From Calonectria ilicicola (Eukaryota > Ascomycota > Sordariomycetes > Hypocreales > Nectriaceae): 64,000 nucleotides of DNA. The stretch spans positions 2,294,001 through 2,358,000 of the forward strand of contig CP085830.1 in the NCBI GenBank assembly GCA_020809705.1, read 5' to 3'. Both the position numbers and the translations under genes were made by a program. The notes below the pieces were generated by a model that was not told the DNA's origin, did no database searches, and worked only from the letters and a program-made list of their open reading frames with translations. Positions 34,423 to 45,143 of this stretch are shown here, one piece after another; the first letter of the stretch is position 1, and the number at the start of each line of letters is the position of its first letter.

Positions 34423-34946
34423 CCACACACGAACTCGAAAAAGAAAAAAAATTCAAAGTCGAGGACGGAGGAGAACACACTTGGGCGGGATGGGTTGGAA
34501 AAAAATCTCCTGGCGGATAGATGGATGGAACCGGGAAATATGAAGGGGCATTGTAGTTGTTTTCTGTGTGCGATACGCGATGAGCTGGAGGAGGGCCCTG
34601 GGAGCAAGCGCTGGCGGATCGGACATCTGGATGCTACGGAAATTGTCGACTGACGGTGCAGTACGATATGGGAGGCTAGGGGAGAGGGTGGCATGTTTTG
34701 ATTTCTAGTCTGTTTTATTGCAAGTTTCCTATAACACGTTGTAGTTATTATTCAACACACCTCTTCTTACAACCGTCGCTGATCGCATTTGTGGGTGCCT
34801 CAATGAAGAAATTAGTACACCCAGCTGTACAAAGCGTGGACATGACTGACAGTAGCGCCACGCCGCACAGAATATGATCTTGGTCAATATTCATTTGTTT
34901 GTATGCTATCTATAGATTGATGGCGCGGGTAGCCTATCCTGGTGTT

Positions 34947-35034
34947 ATTTGCGACAGCTTTTTCGCAAATGCGACAGCGTTTCAGCTGGAAGGGGGGTTT
35001 TGCGACAAACTCGACAACTCATACAGATGTCGCA
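34947..35034. promoter_or_regulatory. Cluster of TGCGACA motifs with a short palindrome
   Basis: TGCGACA occurs at 34950-34956, 34970-34976 and 35001-35007, and inverted (TGTCGCA) at 35028-35034. The first two copies flank a perfect 8-bp inverted repeat, ATTTGCGA (34947-34954) and TCGCAAAT (34963-34970). Four copies in 88 bp is far more than chance. A protein-binding site is inferred; the factor is unknown. Confidence 0.5.
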
Positions 35035-35291
35035 TCATACTTTTCCCCCCAAACCCATCGCAGATCGACGCGCGACGGTTTTTTCTAGGCCACATTTTTC
35101 GCTCCCATTCGTCGCGGTTCTTGAATTTTCGATCCTATTCGCACTCACCTAACCTAGACCCCCCTCCCTCTCTCGCAGCGCCTGCACCACTTGGCACCCC
35201 CCCCTGTCGCGCATCCGATTTAGCGCTAACCCGGATCCTAACCTAGCGTGCCGTTCCCGCCCCCGCCGATGCGGGGTGGTCGCAACAGCCG

Positions 35292-35349
35292 ATTGGCCCC
35301 GGAACCCAGGAAGCAGGAAGGGGGCGTGTCTGAATGTCACTTCACGTGA
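35292..35349. promoter_or_regulatory. Promoter-like CCAAT and palindromic E-box
   Basis: ATTGG (reverse CCAAT) at 35292-35296 and the palindrome TCACGTGA at 35342-35349, then ATATAA, in a GC-rich stretch. These are common promoter elements, but no gene starts nearby. Confidence 0.35.
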
Positions 35350-35599
35350 CATATAACGTGGAATGAGGGGTGTGCGGGGTGTGGGCGCGCAGAGATTGTT
35401 GCTTTTTTACGTCATATTTGCTACCCCGCGCCGAGAAAAAACGGTGACGGAGGGGTAACTCAAAAAAAAAAAAATACAGACGAAAAATAGCAAAAATTCA
35501 CGTTCGACGAAACAGGGGCACACTTTTCATCTTGAGGAAACCGTTGGAAAAATTAATGTGCGTCGGGACGTTGAAACTAATTTTGTTTTTCTTTTGATG

Positions 35600-35601
<2 letters not shown>

Positions 35602-35633
<32 letters not shown>
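35602..35633. repeat. (TG)16 microsatellite
   Basis: Thirty-two bases of uninterrupted alternating TG, a sequence able to adopt Z-DNA. Paired with the CA-rich run at 35859-35899 it forms a long-range inverted repeat. Confidence 0.95.
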
Positions 35634-35637
<4 letters not shown>

Positions 35638-35812
35638 TTCGTTTTTTTACCCGAAGTGCGCGCACATCCCAAGTCGCGGTTATGCTTGTTTTTTGCTTTT
35701 GGTGGTGGTCACTTGTTTATTTATTCCATTTCGCCTCGATTGTTGTCGTGTTCGCGTGCGCGCGCGTTGTGAAACGATGCGTTTTGGTTGGGTGGCGACA
35801 ACCCAAGCCAAA

Positions 35813-35833
35813 GGGGGAGGGAAGGGGGGGGGG
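35813..35833 (+). repeat. G-tract cluster, possible G-quadruplex
   Basis: Runs of 5, 3 and 10 guanines separated by A and AA. It can supply four G3 runs with very short loops. Structure is predicted from sequence only. Confidence 0.55.
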
Positions 35834-35858
35834 AAGCAGCGCGAGCGCGGGCGCGGGT

Positions 35859-35899
35859 GCACACACACGCACACACACACACACACATAAACACACACG
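35859..35899. repeat. CA-rich microsatellite
   Basis: Interrupted CA repeat (CACACACGCACACA... then TAA then ACACACAC). It is complementary to the (TG)16 run about 230 bp upstream. Confidence 0.9.
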
Positions 35900-37290
35900 T
35901 ACAAAGAAATGACCGACTGACCTCGTGACAAATGGTTGGATTTGAATGGACAACAGGGTTAAAACGAGGAGAAAAAAACAAATAGGGCCTCAAAACGATG
36001 TGCGTGAAGCAGCCACGTGAGAAGGCGGTGTGCTGGACCGTGGTGCGCCACCCCGCCCGCTCCAGTTGGGGACCTGGCGGAGCTCCATTGGTGCCGCCAC
36101 CAGGAAGAACATGGTAAAAGAGGGGCCCAGTGTGGTGGGGCACGACTATCTGCCGGCCATCGGAGCGGGGTCGGGGGACTCGGACGGTCGGCTTCGGATG
36201 GAGACTGGGCTACCCTAGACTGTTGACTGCGGTGTAACCCGGTCGGAGCTTTGTGAACTCCACTAGCCGGGCAAGGTAGCCAAGTGCCGTTGCATTGGGT
36301 TGAAAAAATATTTTTCCTTCCTTATCTGATGAGGGTTAATTTCAAATACTCAAATTGAAATATATATTTGTTTGTGTGGCTATGTTTCCAATATATTATC
36401 ATAGCACCTCCCATTTTCATTGGCCTGTCTTTTATTTGCTTATTCTCTTGGCAAGAATTAACAGATTGCTAGCTAGCTAGCTAGCTGGCTGACTATAGCC
36501 CTCGCCACGGAGTTCATGTCGGTCGGGTCGTCCGAACTGTTGGGTTCTCAACCCGAAAACGCATCGGCAAGCTGCAGCTTCACCGACCGGAGACAACAGA
36601 CCCATTCTTATTCCCCGTGACTCTTTTCCTGCAACTCAATTGATAGCCAGCCCTCGTTACTACCTTTGGCGCATGGCGTTCGCGCCGGGACACCCACTCT
36701 TTCCTCTTTTCCCAATCCTTCCCACGGTCTCCTAGCTCCCATGTCCTGGGAAGGGCGCCGGTGCACCTTGACACTAACCAAGGCGCGCGGGATTGAATTT
36801 TGGAGCACGAGTGCACCTTAAGGCGCTGAATTTGCTCCCGTCGCCTCTCCCACCCCTGGATTTTATCCACACTGAGCTCCTCCCCAACGGAGGCTTAACA
36901 CCGTCGCGCTCTGCTTCCCGATAACCGATGCCATCGCGGTACCTTGCCTCCCCAGTTTCCCATCCAAAGGCTGGCCGTGCGCAGTTGGTGGGGTCGCGAT
37001 ATCGGCTGTGGGAAGCAGGATGTACGAAAAACCTTTGTAACAGATGATTTTGGGTGCCAGCCTTGGCTAGGTCACGCCCGGGAAACCCATTCCGAGCATG
37101 GGTAATTAATAATCCCTTCACGTATTTAGGAGTTCGTCCTCCCCCCGGACTTTGGGCTTGGCTGTGGTTCTGGTGGGAACTGGGTTAGATCCATCGCTAG
37201 TATTGTTTTGTTTCTCGTGTTGAAAAGGCATGCAACTTACCTGCATGGTCAACTTCATCGACAGTCGACGTTATCTCTCGTGATACCATA

Positions 37291-38701
37291 ATGTATTCCG
37301 ACGACGTAGAGAAGAAGCCTACGGGCGTATCATCTGCGTCAGCTGTGCTCGATAACAACGACCGCCTGGCTGTCACCATTTCCAACACCAATGCTCCACC
37401 GCCTCCCATTGATGGCGACAACTTCAACCCTCCAGATGGAGGTATTCTCGCCTGGTCCCAGGTCCTTGCAGGCCTGCTGATCAACTGCTTGGCCTGGGGT
37501 TATCCCGCCTCTTTCGGTGTATATCAGTTGTACTACGAGGAAACACTACAGCTTCCTTCGTCTCAGATTTCTTGGATTGGCTCGGCCCAGACTTTCTTGA
37601 CTTTTCTTGTGTGTGGCCCAGCTGGACGCCTTGCCGACGCTGGATATACACGATCGACAATGACGGTTGGGAGTGTTTTGGCTGTTTTGGGCACATTCAT
37701 GACTAGCCTGTGCAAGGAATACTGGCAGATCTTCCTTGCCCAAGGTATTTGCACCGGAATTGGCCTTGGTGTCATCTTCATGCCGGCTGTATCGGTTGTC
37801 AGTTCGTACTTTAAGAAGAAGAAGGCTTTTGCGCTGGCGCTAGCGGCCATGGGTACGGGATTTGGGAGTCTTATCTTCCCAGCAACGCTGCAATATCTGA
37901 TTCCTCAGATCGGTTTCCCCTGGGCAGTGCGGTGCGCTGGATTTGTTGCCTTGACTATGGCTCTTCTGGCAAATTTCTTGTTGAAACCTTACCTGCCTCC
38001 TAGAAAGTCCGGGCCCTTAGTAGAGTGGGATGCTTTCAAGGAGCTGCCTTACCTGTTTTTCTCGATTGGCTCCTTTCTCAACTTTTATGCCTTATACTTT
38101 GGCTTCTTTTATGTGAGTAAAAGAACCCAACCAGCTGCATGTAATGCGGTAAAAAGCCACTAATTTGTTGCTAATGTCCCGATGTTAGATCAACGCCTAT
38201 GCCCGCAATATCATCGGATTCACATCTGTTGAAGCCGTCGGCCTTCTCCTCATCACCAACGGCATGAGTATACCGGCGCGACCTGTGGTTGGATACCTTG
38301 CTGACTACCACATGGGACCGATCAATACCTACTTTACAGGAATGTCCTTGCTGGCCATGATGATATATGCGTGGATCGGCGTCAAGACCCGCACGGGTAT
38401 GTACGTTTTTAGCGCCTTCTTTGGCCTGGCCAATGGCGCATGCCAGGGAACTTTCGTGGGAGCCAATGCGAGCTTGACCAAGGATCCAAAGAAGATGGGA
38501 ACTCGATTCGGTATGATCCAAACCATGAGTGCCTTTGCTAGTCTGGCAGGTGCACCAACCGCCGGTGCTATTATCGATAAGTCCAATGGTAAATTCATTT
38601 GGGCCCAGGTTTGGGGTGGAACGGTTATGGCATGCGCAGCTTGCTTCATCATGGCTTCTCGAATCGCCGCCACTGGTTTCGTGTTAAAAGCTAAGAAATA
38701 G
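37291..38701 (+). CDS. MFS transporter, monocarboxylate (SLC16/MCT)-like
   Basis: Predicted 12-helix plasma-membrane transporter of 444 aa. Exons are 37291-38112 and 38189-38701; the 76-nt phase-0 intron has donor GTGAGT, branch CTAAT and acceptor TAG. The family signature PPDGGILAW lies at ~47-55 just before helix 1, after a hydrophilic N-terminal tail. The loop between helices 2 and 3 reads GRLADAGYTR, and the first half continues with VIFMPAVSVVSSYFKKKKAFALALAAMGTGFGSLIFP, typical of fungal MCT-like proteins. The second half keeps GRLAD-like RPVVGYLADYHMG. Such fungal proteins (MCH family) often do not transport monocarboxylates; riboflavin, nicotinate or unknown substrates are known. It is tail to tail with a kynurenine formamidase gene 341 bp away, so a substrate linked to tryptophan/NAD metabolism is possible but only inferred. 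Confidence 0.92.
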
Positions 38702-39042
38702 ATCTGGCTCGGTCGGTGAGTACAGGAATTAAGAGGAATGCTAACTGGTTTGGACCGGTTCGCATCGCCATGAACGCATTATATTGAGGATAAGGGATGG
38801 ATTGACGATCCCGGATGTTACCAAATACAGTTATATAACATGCACTCGCATGCATGGAGAATTGAGGAGTGGCGAGGATGATATAATGGGAATTTTTGCT
38901 GATGGAAATGACCAAATTGAGTGAGTAATTGTCACATCAGGGAGCACCAGGTAGGTAGAAGCATAAAAATAAGTTAGGTAGGCATGTAATATTTTAATGA
39001 ACACCGAAGAAAAAGTCTCAACATGTAGCTAATGAATGTTTT
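38702..39042. other. Convergent intergenic spacer
   Basis: Shared 3' region of the MFS transporter (+) and kynurenine formamidase (-) genes. AT-rich with ATAAAAATAAG near 38963-38973. No gene. Confidence 0.6.
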
Positions 39043-40006
39043 TCACTTGTCTTGCAATTTGGTCAGGGCCAATGAAACTAGACGCGCGACCTGCTTTCCG
39101 TCCTCCCAGACAAAATCGTGATCGCCGTGAAGATCCTTGATAAGCTCCAAACTGACACCGTCATGTCTCAGCTTGGAAGTCATGTCATCAATCTCTGGTT
39201 CGTCAACGAGAGTGTCCTCAGGCGACCATGCCAGGATCATCAGCTTCCCGTTTGGCCAGCTCTCCTTGAAGCTTCCTCCGAACTGCACTGGCGAGGCACT
39301 TGCCCACCCGGTTCTGTCATCGCCAAACGCCGCAGCAATAAAACCAGTGTAATCTCCTCCATGTCTCACATCGATCTGTTCCATGTCGTAGATACCAGAG
39401 ATACTGACAATGGCGGTGGGGAATGTGACATCTTTTTTGGGTTGTCCTGCCAGTACGGAGTCACCCATAAGGAGTTGATGGGCAAGGGTGCCTCCGGCGG
39501 AATGCCCCATCAGTATGTAGTTTTCCGAAAACTGATACCTGGTCTGGACGTAATCAATGGCAGTTCGAACATCCTGGATATGGTCTGGGTGTTGTGCATT
39601 GCGAAGGTCCGAGCCCTTGGTCGTGGCGGGGTCCTGGGGGAAATCTGGATGAGGAGATAGCCGATAGTCGATGCTCACAAAGCCTTGGATGCTCGATGTA
39701 GCATCTTCGCCGTAGGAAGCAATTTCTTTGATCGAAGCCAAGAAATCGTCGGCTGTCTTTCGAGGGTCACGCCAGGCGCCTCCGTGGATGTAACTAGTGC
39801 GGTGTCAGCAAGAAGGAGAGGTCCGTGAACTTGCAGGGTCGTGGCTTGCAGGGCAAGCATCAAGCTACGCACACAATCCAATAGCCTGATGACTGAGCAG
39901 GACGATCCTGGAATCGCCACACTGCTAGTCTTTGGAGGCTGTGATCACCGTATTGATGGCACTCATAAGTGAGGCCGTGCCCTGGAGACGTGGCAGAAGT
40001 ATCCAT
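39043..40006 (-). CDS. BNA7: Kynurenine formamidase (N-formylkynurenine hydrolase)
   Basis: Alpha/beta hydrolase that converts N-formyl-L-kynurenine to kynurenine and formate in the kynurenine route from tryptophan to NAD. Exons are 40006-39873 and 39793-39043 (294 aa). The 79-nt phase-2 intron (donor GTGCGT, branch CTGAC, acceptor TAG) joins GYWIV to YIHGGAW. The diagnostic HGGAW oxyanion motif is at 48-52. The nucleophile elbow GHSAGG has Ser143. Candidate Asp lies in SPEDTLVD (~238-242) and His in HGDHDF (~270). Length matches the fungal enzyme. The short first exon would be lost if only the long open frame were taken. Esterases of the same fold are the main alternative, but the HGGAW and SPEDTLV context favours the formamidase. 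Confidence 0.88.
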
Positions 40007-42659
40007 ATTTCTGGGCCGTGATGGCTACGAGGCTGATGACTATTGGTGGCAAGGGTGAGAGGGCCAATGGCAAGATGGAGATATGTGCATAGATCAATAG
40101 GCTTGTTGCAAGGACAACCGAGTGAAAAGGCTAAATCGAGAGTCTATACGGACCACTAGGGTTTATATGCTGGGGGTCCTTTTCGCGCAGTGCGGGGGGC
40201 GAGTTGGATGGGGAATAAGTGAGATGTGGAACAAGTGAGATGGGAGACTGCTCTCAGCTGAGCAATTGGCTTGTGAGGCGGCGAGAATATTGGAGCAGTA
40301 GTAGTAGTAAATGTAAACACTACGTTGTAACAATGGTATCAAGAAGGGCCTATTATTATGTATGACTGCTTCGGATGAGTTGCGAAGGAAAAATGGCGGA
40401 TGTTTGCTCATTCGCCAATCAGCGATGAAGACCTTGTCGGATCTTCTGCGGGAAATGGCCTGTGGTCACTTCCTTCCTTCCGCCTTCCGCAGATCGATAG
40501 GTAACAGCAAGTCGCCATCACGGATCAAACAAGCTCCGTTTGTCCCGTTTGTCCCGCTCGCTAATTTGTTCCGTTCTGGGGATGCGTGATGTCTTGCATT
40601 TGTTTGCCCAATGGGATTTATTGTCATCGTTTTTGGTTGGCAATTGCCCGTCAACCAGTTTGCGCTTGCCTTTGCGACTGCGACTGCTTTTGCGACTGCG
40701 GCGCCCACCGGGAGAATGGAGCCGATGCCGGGATGCAACCGGCCTTTTTGCAAATTGAACTTGCGGATGGAGACGTATTGCGAAATAACACAAACAACGC
40801 TAGCCAACCACCTGCTCGGCGGCAAGCCCTATATGGGTAATGGGGATCTTTGAGCCTTGACGCCACTTTTCAAGAGCAGCCGACGAGATGCAGCACAAGG
40901 GCGAGCATCGGGCATTCACCGTCTTGACCACCAAACCCTGGTCGCAATCCCTGAGTCGTGACCAAGACATGGCATCGCAACACGTGGAACAAGGGCCACC
41001 CAACATGGTCCATTCTGCACTTGAGTCCGAATCCAGAAACTGCCCGTACCCGTGAGACAGACGATCCAGCAAAGCAGAGCGTGGCCTGTTCTGTCCTGGC
41101 CGCGTCCCCCACTGTGTTTCCGGCCGAAATGCTACCAGGCTGGTTGGGCTGCAGTCTACGATATCATTTGGCTGGTCTCGACACACTTCATCGGTCTTGG
41201 TCGTTTTTTGACAATGTTACACTGGGCGGATGCTCCCTTTTAGCCGCTATTGACAAACCACGCCACTCCCTGGTGGATGCTGCCTTGATGGTCTGCTTTG
41301 ATGATCGCCGCTATCCTGGCGACTCGCTTTTTTTCTTTCTTCACCCTCCCTGACCTTTTCCAACGTGGATCCTTACCAGTCCATGAAATCCCGAAAATAA
41401 AAGCGATTCCACCTCCCCGGATCAGCACTCTCAAGACCAGGTGTAACCTTGGCGGGCAAGCCATCGTCAACAAGGGGTATTTTTTGGTTCTCATCCGCAG
41501 GGATTCCTCCAGTTGGGCTCCTGGAGCTGATACTGAAACGGTCGTCACCCGACAAGCCCTGCATCATTGGTGGATGCGTTCCCACAGCTTCGGGTTTGCA
41601 CTATCGCTCACTTTCTCGAAGCAGCCTAGATACTTTCCATGGAGGGTTTCATGGATCTGATTTCAAAATTATTTCCGAACCAACTGCGAGGTGAGTGGGT
41701 GAAGGGGTCGCGTTGTTCAATCCAAGTCGCGTGATTCTCGTCCAAAATCTGTGGCATCCACAGATCTAAACACCAACTCTCATGGGTTGATCTAGTGAAG
41801 TAAACAGAGCTAAAGACGTGTTTGCGAGTCTCGAGATGACTCTTTATAGATGCATATCTTGCGTACAAGCACATGCTGCAGCTAGGAGGATATCAATATA
41901 TTATCCAAGTGAACAAAATTACGACACCAACGCAAATTACTTTCCATGCAAGTGATTTGCACTTGGCTCTGCACTATGCAAGGCACCAGGGTGCTCGCCC
42001 ACCCACCAAACTTGTTTGGTGCCAGCTGCCGCACTTCTGGCCCATCAGTCTGACCCCGAGTGTGACAGGCTTCCCTGTCAGACCATCCCTGACACCTCGG
42101 TTGGAGTAAAACCAAGACAACAACCGTAGCCCACTGAGAGGACTTGAAAGCCGGGCCTGGTCGCCGCGGAACGATCTCTATTTTCCCGCCGGGGGCTCCC
42201 ATGCTTCTGTTGGTTCGTCTTTCCTCTGGGACAAAGTACTTTGCTTCAGCCGGCTCAAACGGCTGAGACGGGTAGAGAACTCCTGGGAAGTTGTGCATGA
42301 GAGACCCAAACAATCGCGTGGCAACCGGGCTCGGTAGCTCTTTTTGTCTTGTGTGAAGATGTGTGACGCACCGGGTACCTTGCATCTAGTGATACACAAC
42401 ACCCTCACGGTCACCCCCCTCCCACCTAAGCATGCGTGCATATCTACCCTGTTTGCGAGGCAGCTTTTCGATTGCAGCCCTGGATGAGGCGCTGTTGAGA
42501 CGTGAAATATATTTGGTTGGGTCCTCTCTGTGGCGTAATTCTTTGTTTGGTTCCCCTCTTGTAATCCTTTCACACGTTCCCCTCCCGCCAATATCCCCTC
42601 CTCTTCGCGAGGTTGTGCCATGCTCGATACTTGACACCTACACATAACTCTGGAGCTCC
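40007..42659. other. Divergent intergenic region (2.65 kb)
   Basis: Between the starts of the kynurenine formamidase (-) and the rhodopsin-like gene (+). No gene supported. A GCGACT tandem (TTTGCGACTGCGACTGCTTTTGCGACTGCGG) sits at about 40671-40701, and TTTGTCCCGTTTGTCCCG at 40538-40555. Open frames are short and lack domains. Confidence 0.5.
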
Positions 42660-44171
42660 ATGGCTTCCGACGACAAGACAGATCTTACAGAGCAAAATGG
42701 GTTGGCGTTGGTGGGGACCGCCATTGTGTTTTTGGTGTTGAGTTGGGTTGCCGTCTTCCTACGCACGTACACGAGGATATTCTTGATGAATGGATACCAA
42801 GCCGACGACTGGCTCATGTTTATGGGCCAGGTAAGTTTTCGCCACTCACTGCCCGCTTGATCGCGGCTCATGAATGCGCAGGTAATCTTTACGGTTTCAT
42901 GCGCTTTTATTTTATTAGGAGTGCGTGATGGAATCGGCCGACACAACGATGCTATCACGAATGACGATGAAAAGGTGGCAGCTCTCATGGTAGGCGATAT
43001 TCGATCTGTACGAACGCTGTCTTATTCAATGCTAAATACTTCATAGTGGCAAGCTCTTGCAACGGCTACGTATGTTCTTGACATGATGTTCATCAAGTTG
43101 AGCATAGGCGTTTTCCTTTTGCGTCTCTCAGTTCAAAAGGTGTATACTTGGATCCTTTGGGTTAGCTTGGTTGTCATCACCATTTGGAGCAGCGTCATCT
43201 TCTTTTGGGACATGTTTCAGTGCAACCCTGTGGCGAAGCAATGGGACTATCGAATCAACACTGGTTACTGCGTGACTGCAGACCAAATCGTCGCAGCGGC
43301 ATATGCCATCAGCGTTATGACCATCGTGTCCGACTGGCTTTATGTAAGTGCATTGAATAAGCGCCAAGTGAAAGTCGGCTTGCTGTTCGCATAAATGCTG
43401 ACGAAGACCAAGGCGCTTCTACCGATTCCCATGCTCTGGAAAGTCAAGATGACCAAACAAGCCAAGGCAACCGTGATTGCGATTCTTGGTCTTGGAATAT
43501 TGTAAGTGGTGCAAATAGAATGGCGCATGAGGGTCTCAGACTAACTCGCAACCAAGCGCAAGCATTGCGACACTGATTCGCTTGCGTTTCCTCGCCGACT
43601 TGACAGATACCGATGATATTTTATGTGAGCGCACTTTGAGTCAATTTTTATAAACCTGCTAACCTTGGTTCTTGTAGTTGCTGGCACTGACGCAATGGTA
43701 TGGACCCTTGTCGAACCTGGTGTCGCCATTGTTGCTTCCAGCCTGGCCACTATCCGGCCCTTGCTTCGCGCCATGAGGATCAAGGGTTTTACCTCGACAG
43801 ACAATACTTACGGCACCGGCCGCTCGGCAACTCTGCGATCCGGCGGGATGCGCTCCAAGTCAGGCACTCTACCTGGATTTGGTCCAAATGACGTCTCACT
43901 TCTCAATGTCCCACCCAAGTTTGATACGGCAGGGAAAATCCAGCCAAGCAGCCATGCCACGGCATACTCGCCTCGTAACAAGGCTTTTTCGACTTTGCCT
44001 ATACCATCCGGTCATCTTTCCGGGAAAAACGAAATTTACATGATAAAAAGCCACGAAGTGACATCGGAACCGCACTGGAACGAGCGGGCCTCCAGTTCCC
44101 CTGCCGGATCAATCGAGCAGATGCACGACATCGAGGCTCAAAGCCAAGAGAGGGAACTATGGCCCAGGTGA
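42660..44171 (+). CDS. Seven-helix rhodopsin-like (Pth11-type) membrane protein
   Basis: Fungus-specific integral membrane protein of 408 aa. Six exons: 42660-42830, 42882-42989, 43047-43343, 43413-43501, 43557-43624, 43678-44171; introns are 51-69 nt with GTAAGT, GTAGGC or GTGAGC donors. Joining them gives an unbroken seven-helix protein. After helix 1 comes RTYTRIFLMNGYQADDWLMF, the family hallmark. KLSIGVFLLRLSVQK follows in helix 3, then FQCNPVAKQWD and GYCVTADQ in a loop with the conserved Cys, SDWLYALLPIPMLWKVKM and IATLIRLRFL. The last helix reads WTLVEPGVAIVASSLATIRPL. A Ser-rich cytosolic tail of ~130 residues ends it. There is no signal peptide or N-terminal cysteine-rich CFEM domain, so this is the short Pth11-like class. 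Some relatives act as G-protein-coupled receptors in host or surface sensing; the role here is unknown. Confidence 0.88.
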
Positions 44172-45143
44172 AGAGGGTTGGGATATAATGGTATTCATAC
44201 ACGGCACCGCTGGATTTGCAAACAAGACACTAAAGGACTCCTTGGCTATTTTCTTCTCGGACACGTCCCATGTATTGTTATGTTTTCCCCTTAGAGGGGA
44301 TGCTTCTAGGATAGGCGATATCGAACAGGTGGGCAGGGCGTTTAAAGGGGAGTAAACATTTGGCAGGGACCAAACAAACGACATGGAACCCGCGCAAGGG
44401 TTCTATCTCTGGTTTTCATATGTACGGGACTGAGAAGATATTCTGGGATGACTGGGGCGCATCTCACAGTGGCAATAGACCAGATGGTATTGGCTGGCAG
44501 GCAACGAGCAGCGTTTGGATATCTGCACAAGGACAACGGGACAAAAAAAATTGGCTCTTGTTAATCAATACACCCTAATGAATACAGCTACAGTAGCTTC
44601 GATCCGTGACATATGAAGAAGGGATATTTTTTGGATCGCCAGCGGCCAGGGCTAGGTTATTGCAGCGCCGAGGACAGTGTTCTTTAACACGAAGAGTTTC
44701 GCATGTGGACCGACAATCCTTGATGCCTGCGAATAAACAGAGGTTGGAAGACGCGTACGCAATGCCTGGGCCATAGGCTCGGCCCATGCAACCACTTTTG
44801 GCCCCGGACTGCCGATGCATGGCTGGCAGGCATTGAGCATGGGGTGATTCTGGCTGAATCAGAGGGGGATTCTAATAATGAACCTTGGTCATGTATGTGC
44901 GAGTTCTCGGCAGCGTAGTTTTCATACAGGCAGGGGTATCTTTTTGAATTCGTCTCGGTGTCTTTTTATTACCATTTCCCCCGCCGTTCCTTGCCTTGCT
45001 TGGGTTCTATAGTACAGATCGTGTAAACTGACTGAGCCGCCGGTGCCGGTAAGGAGAAGGGCAGTATCTGCGCCAGGCCATATGAGTCCTTGTAAATAAA
45101 AACGCCATGGAATGTCTGTGTGTCGTTCCATTCATCCTCCATC
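44172..45143. other. Convergent intergenic region
   Basis: Between the 3' ends of the rhodopsin-like gene (+) and RPC53 (-). No gene seen; short open frames only. Confidence 0.55.

Larger units (their letters stand above)
33914..37290. other. Gene-free region (3.4 kb) with unusual sequence structure
   Basis: Between the Zn2Cys6 gene and the MFS transporter, both rightward. No coding gene is supported. It contains CA repeats (34403-34422), a TGCGACA motif cluster (34947-35034), a CCAAT/E-box island (35292-35349), a (TG)16 run (35602-35633), a G-tract cluster (35813-35833), a CA-rich run (35859-35899) and an AT-rich patch (36300-36430). A (GCTA)n run lies near 36470-36486. Confidence 0.55.

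Noticed and set aside
35146..35250. CCTAACC-like units suggesting an interstitial telomeric repeat
   Set aside because: Only isolated CTAACC occurrences, no tandem TTAGGG/CCCTAA array.
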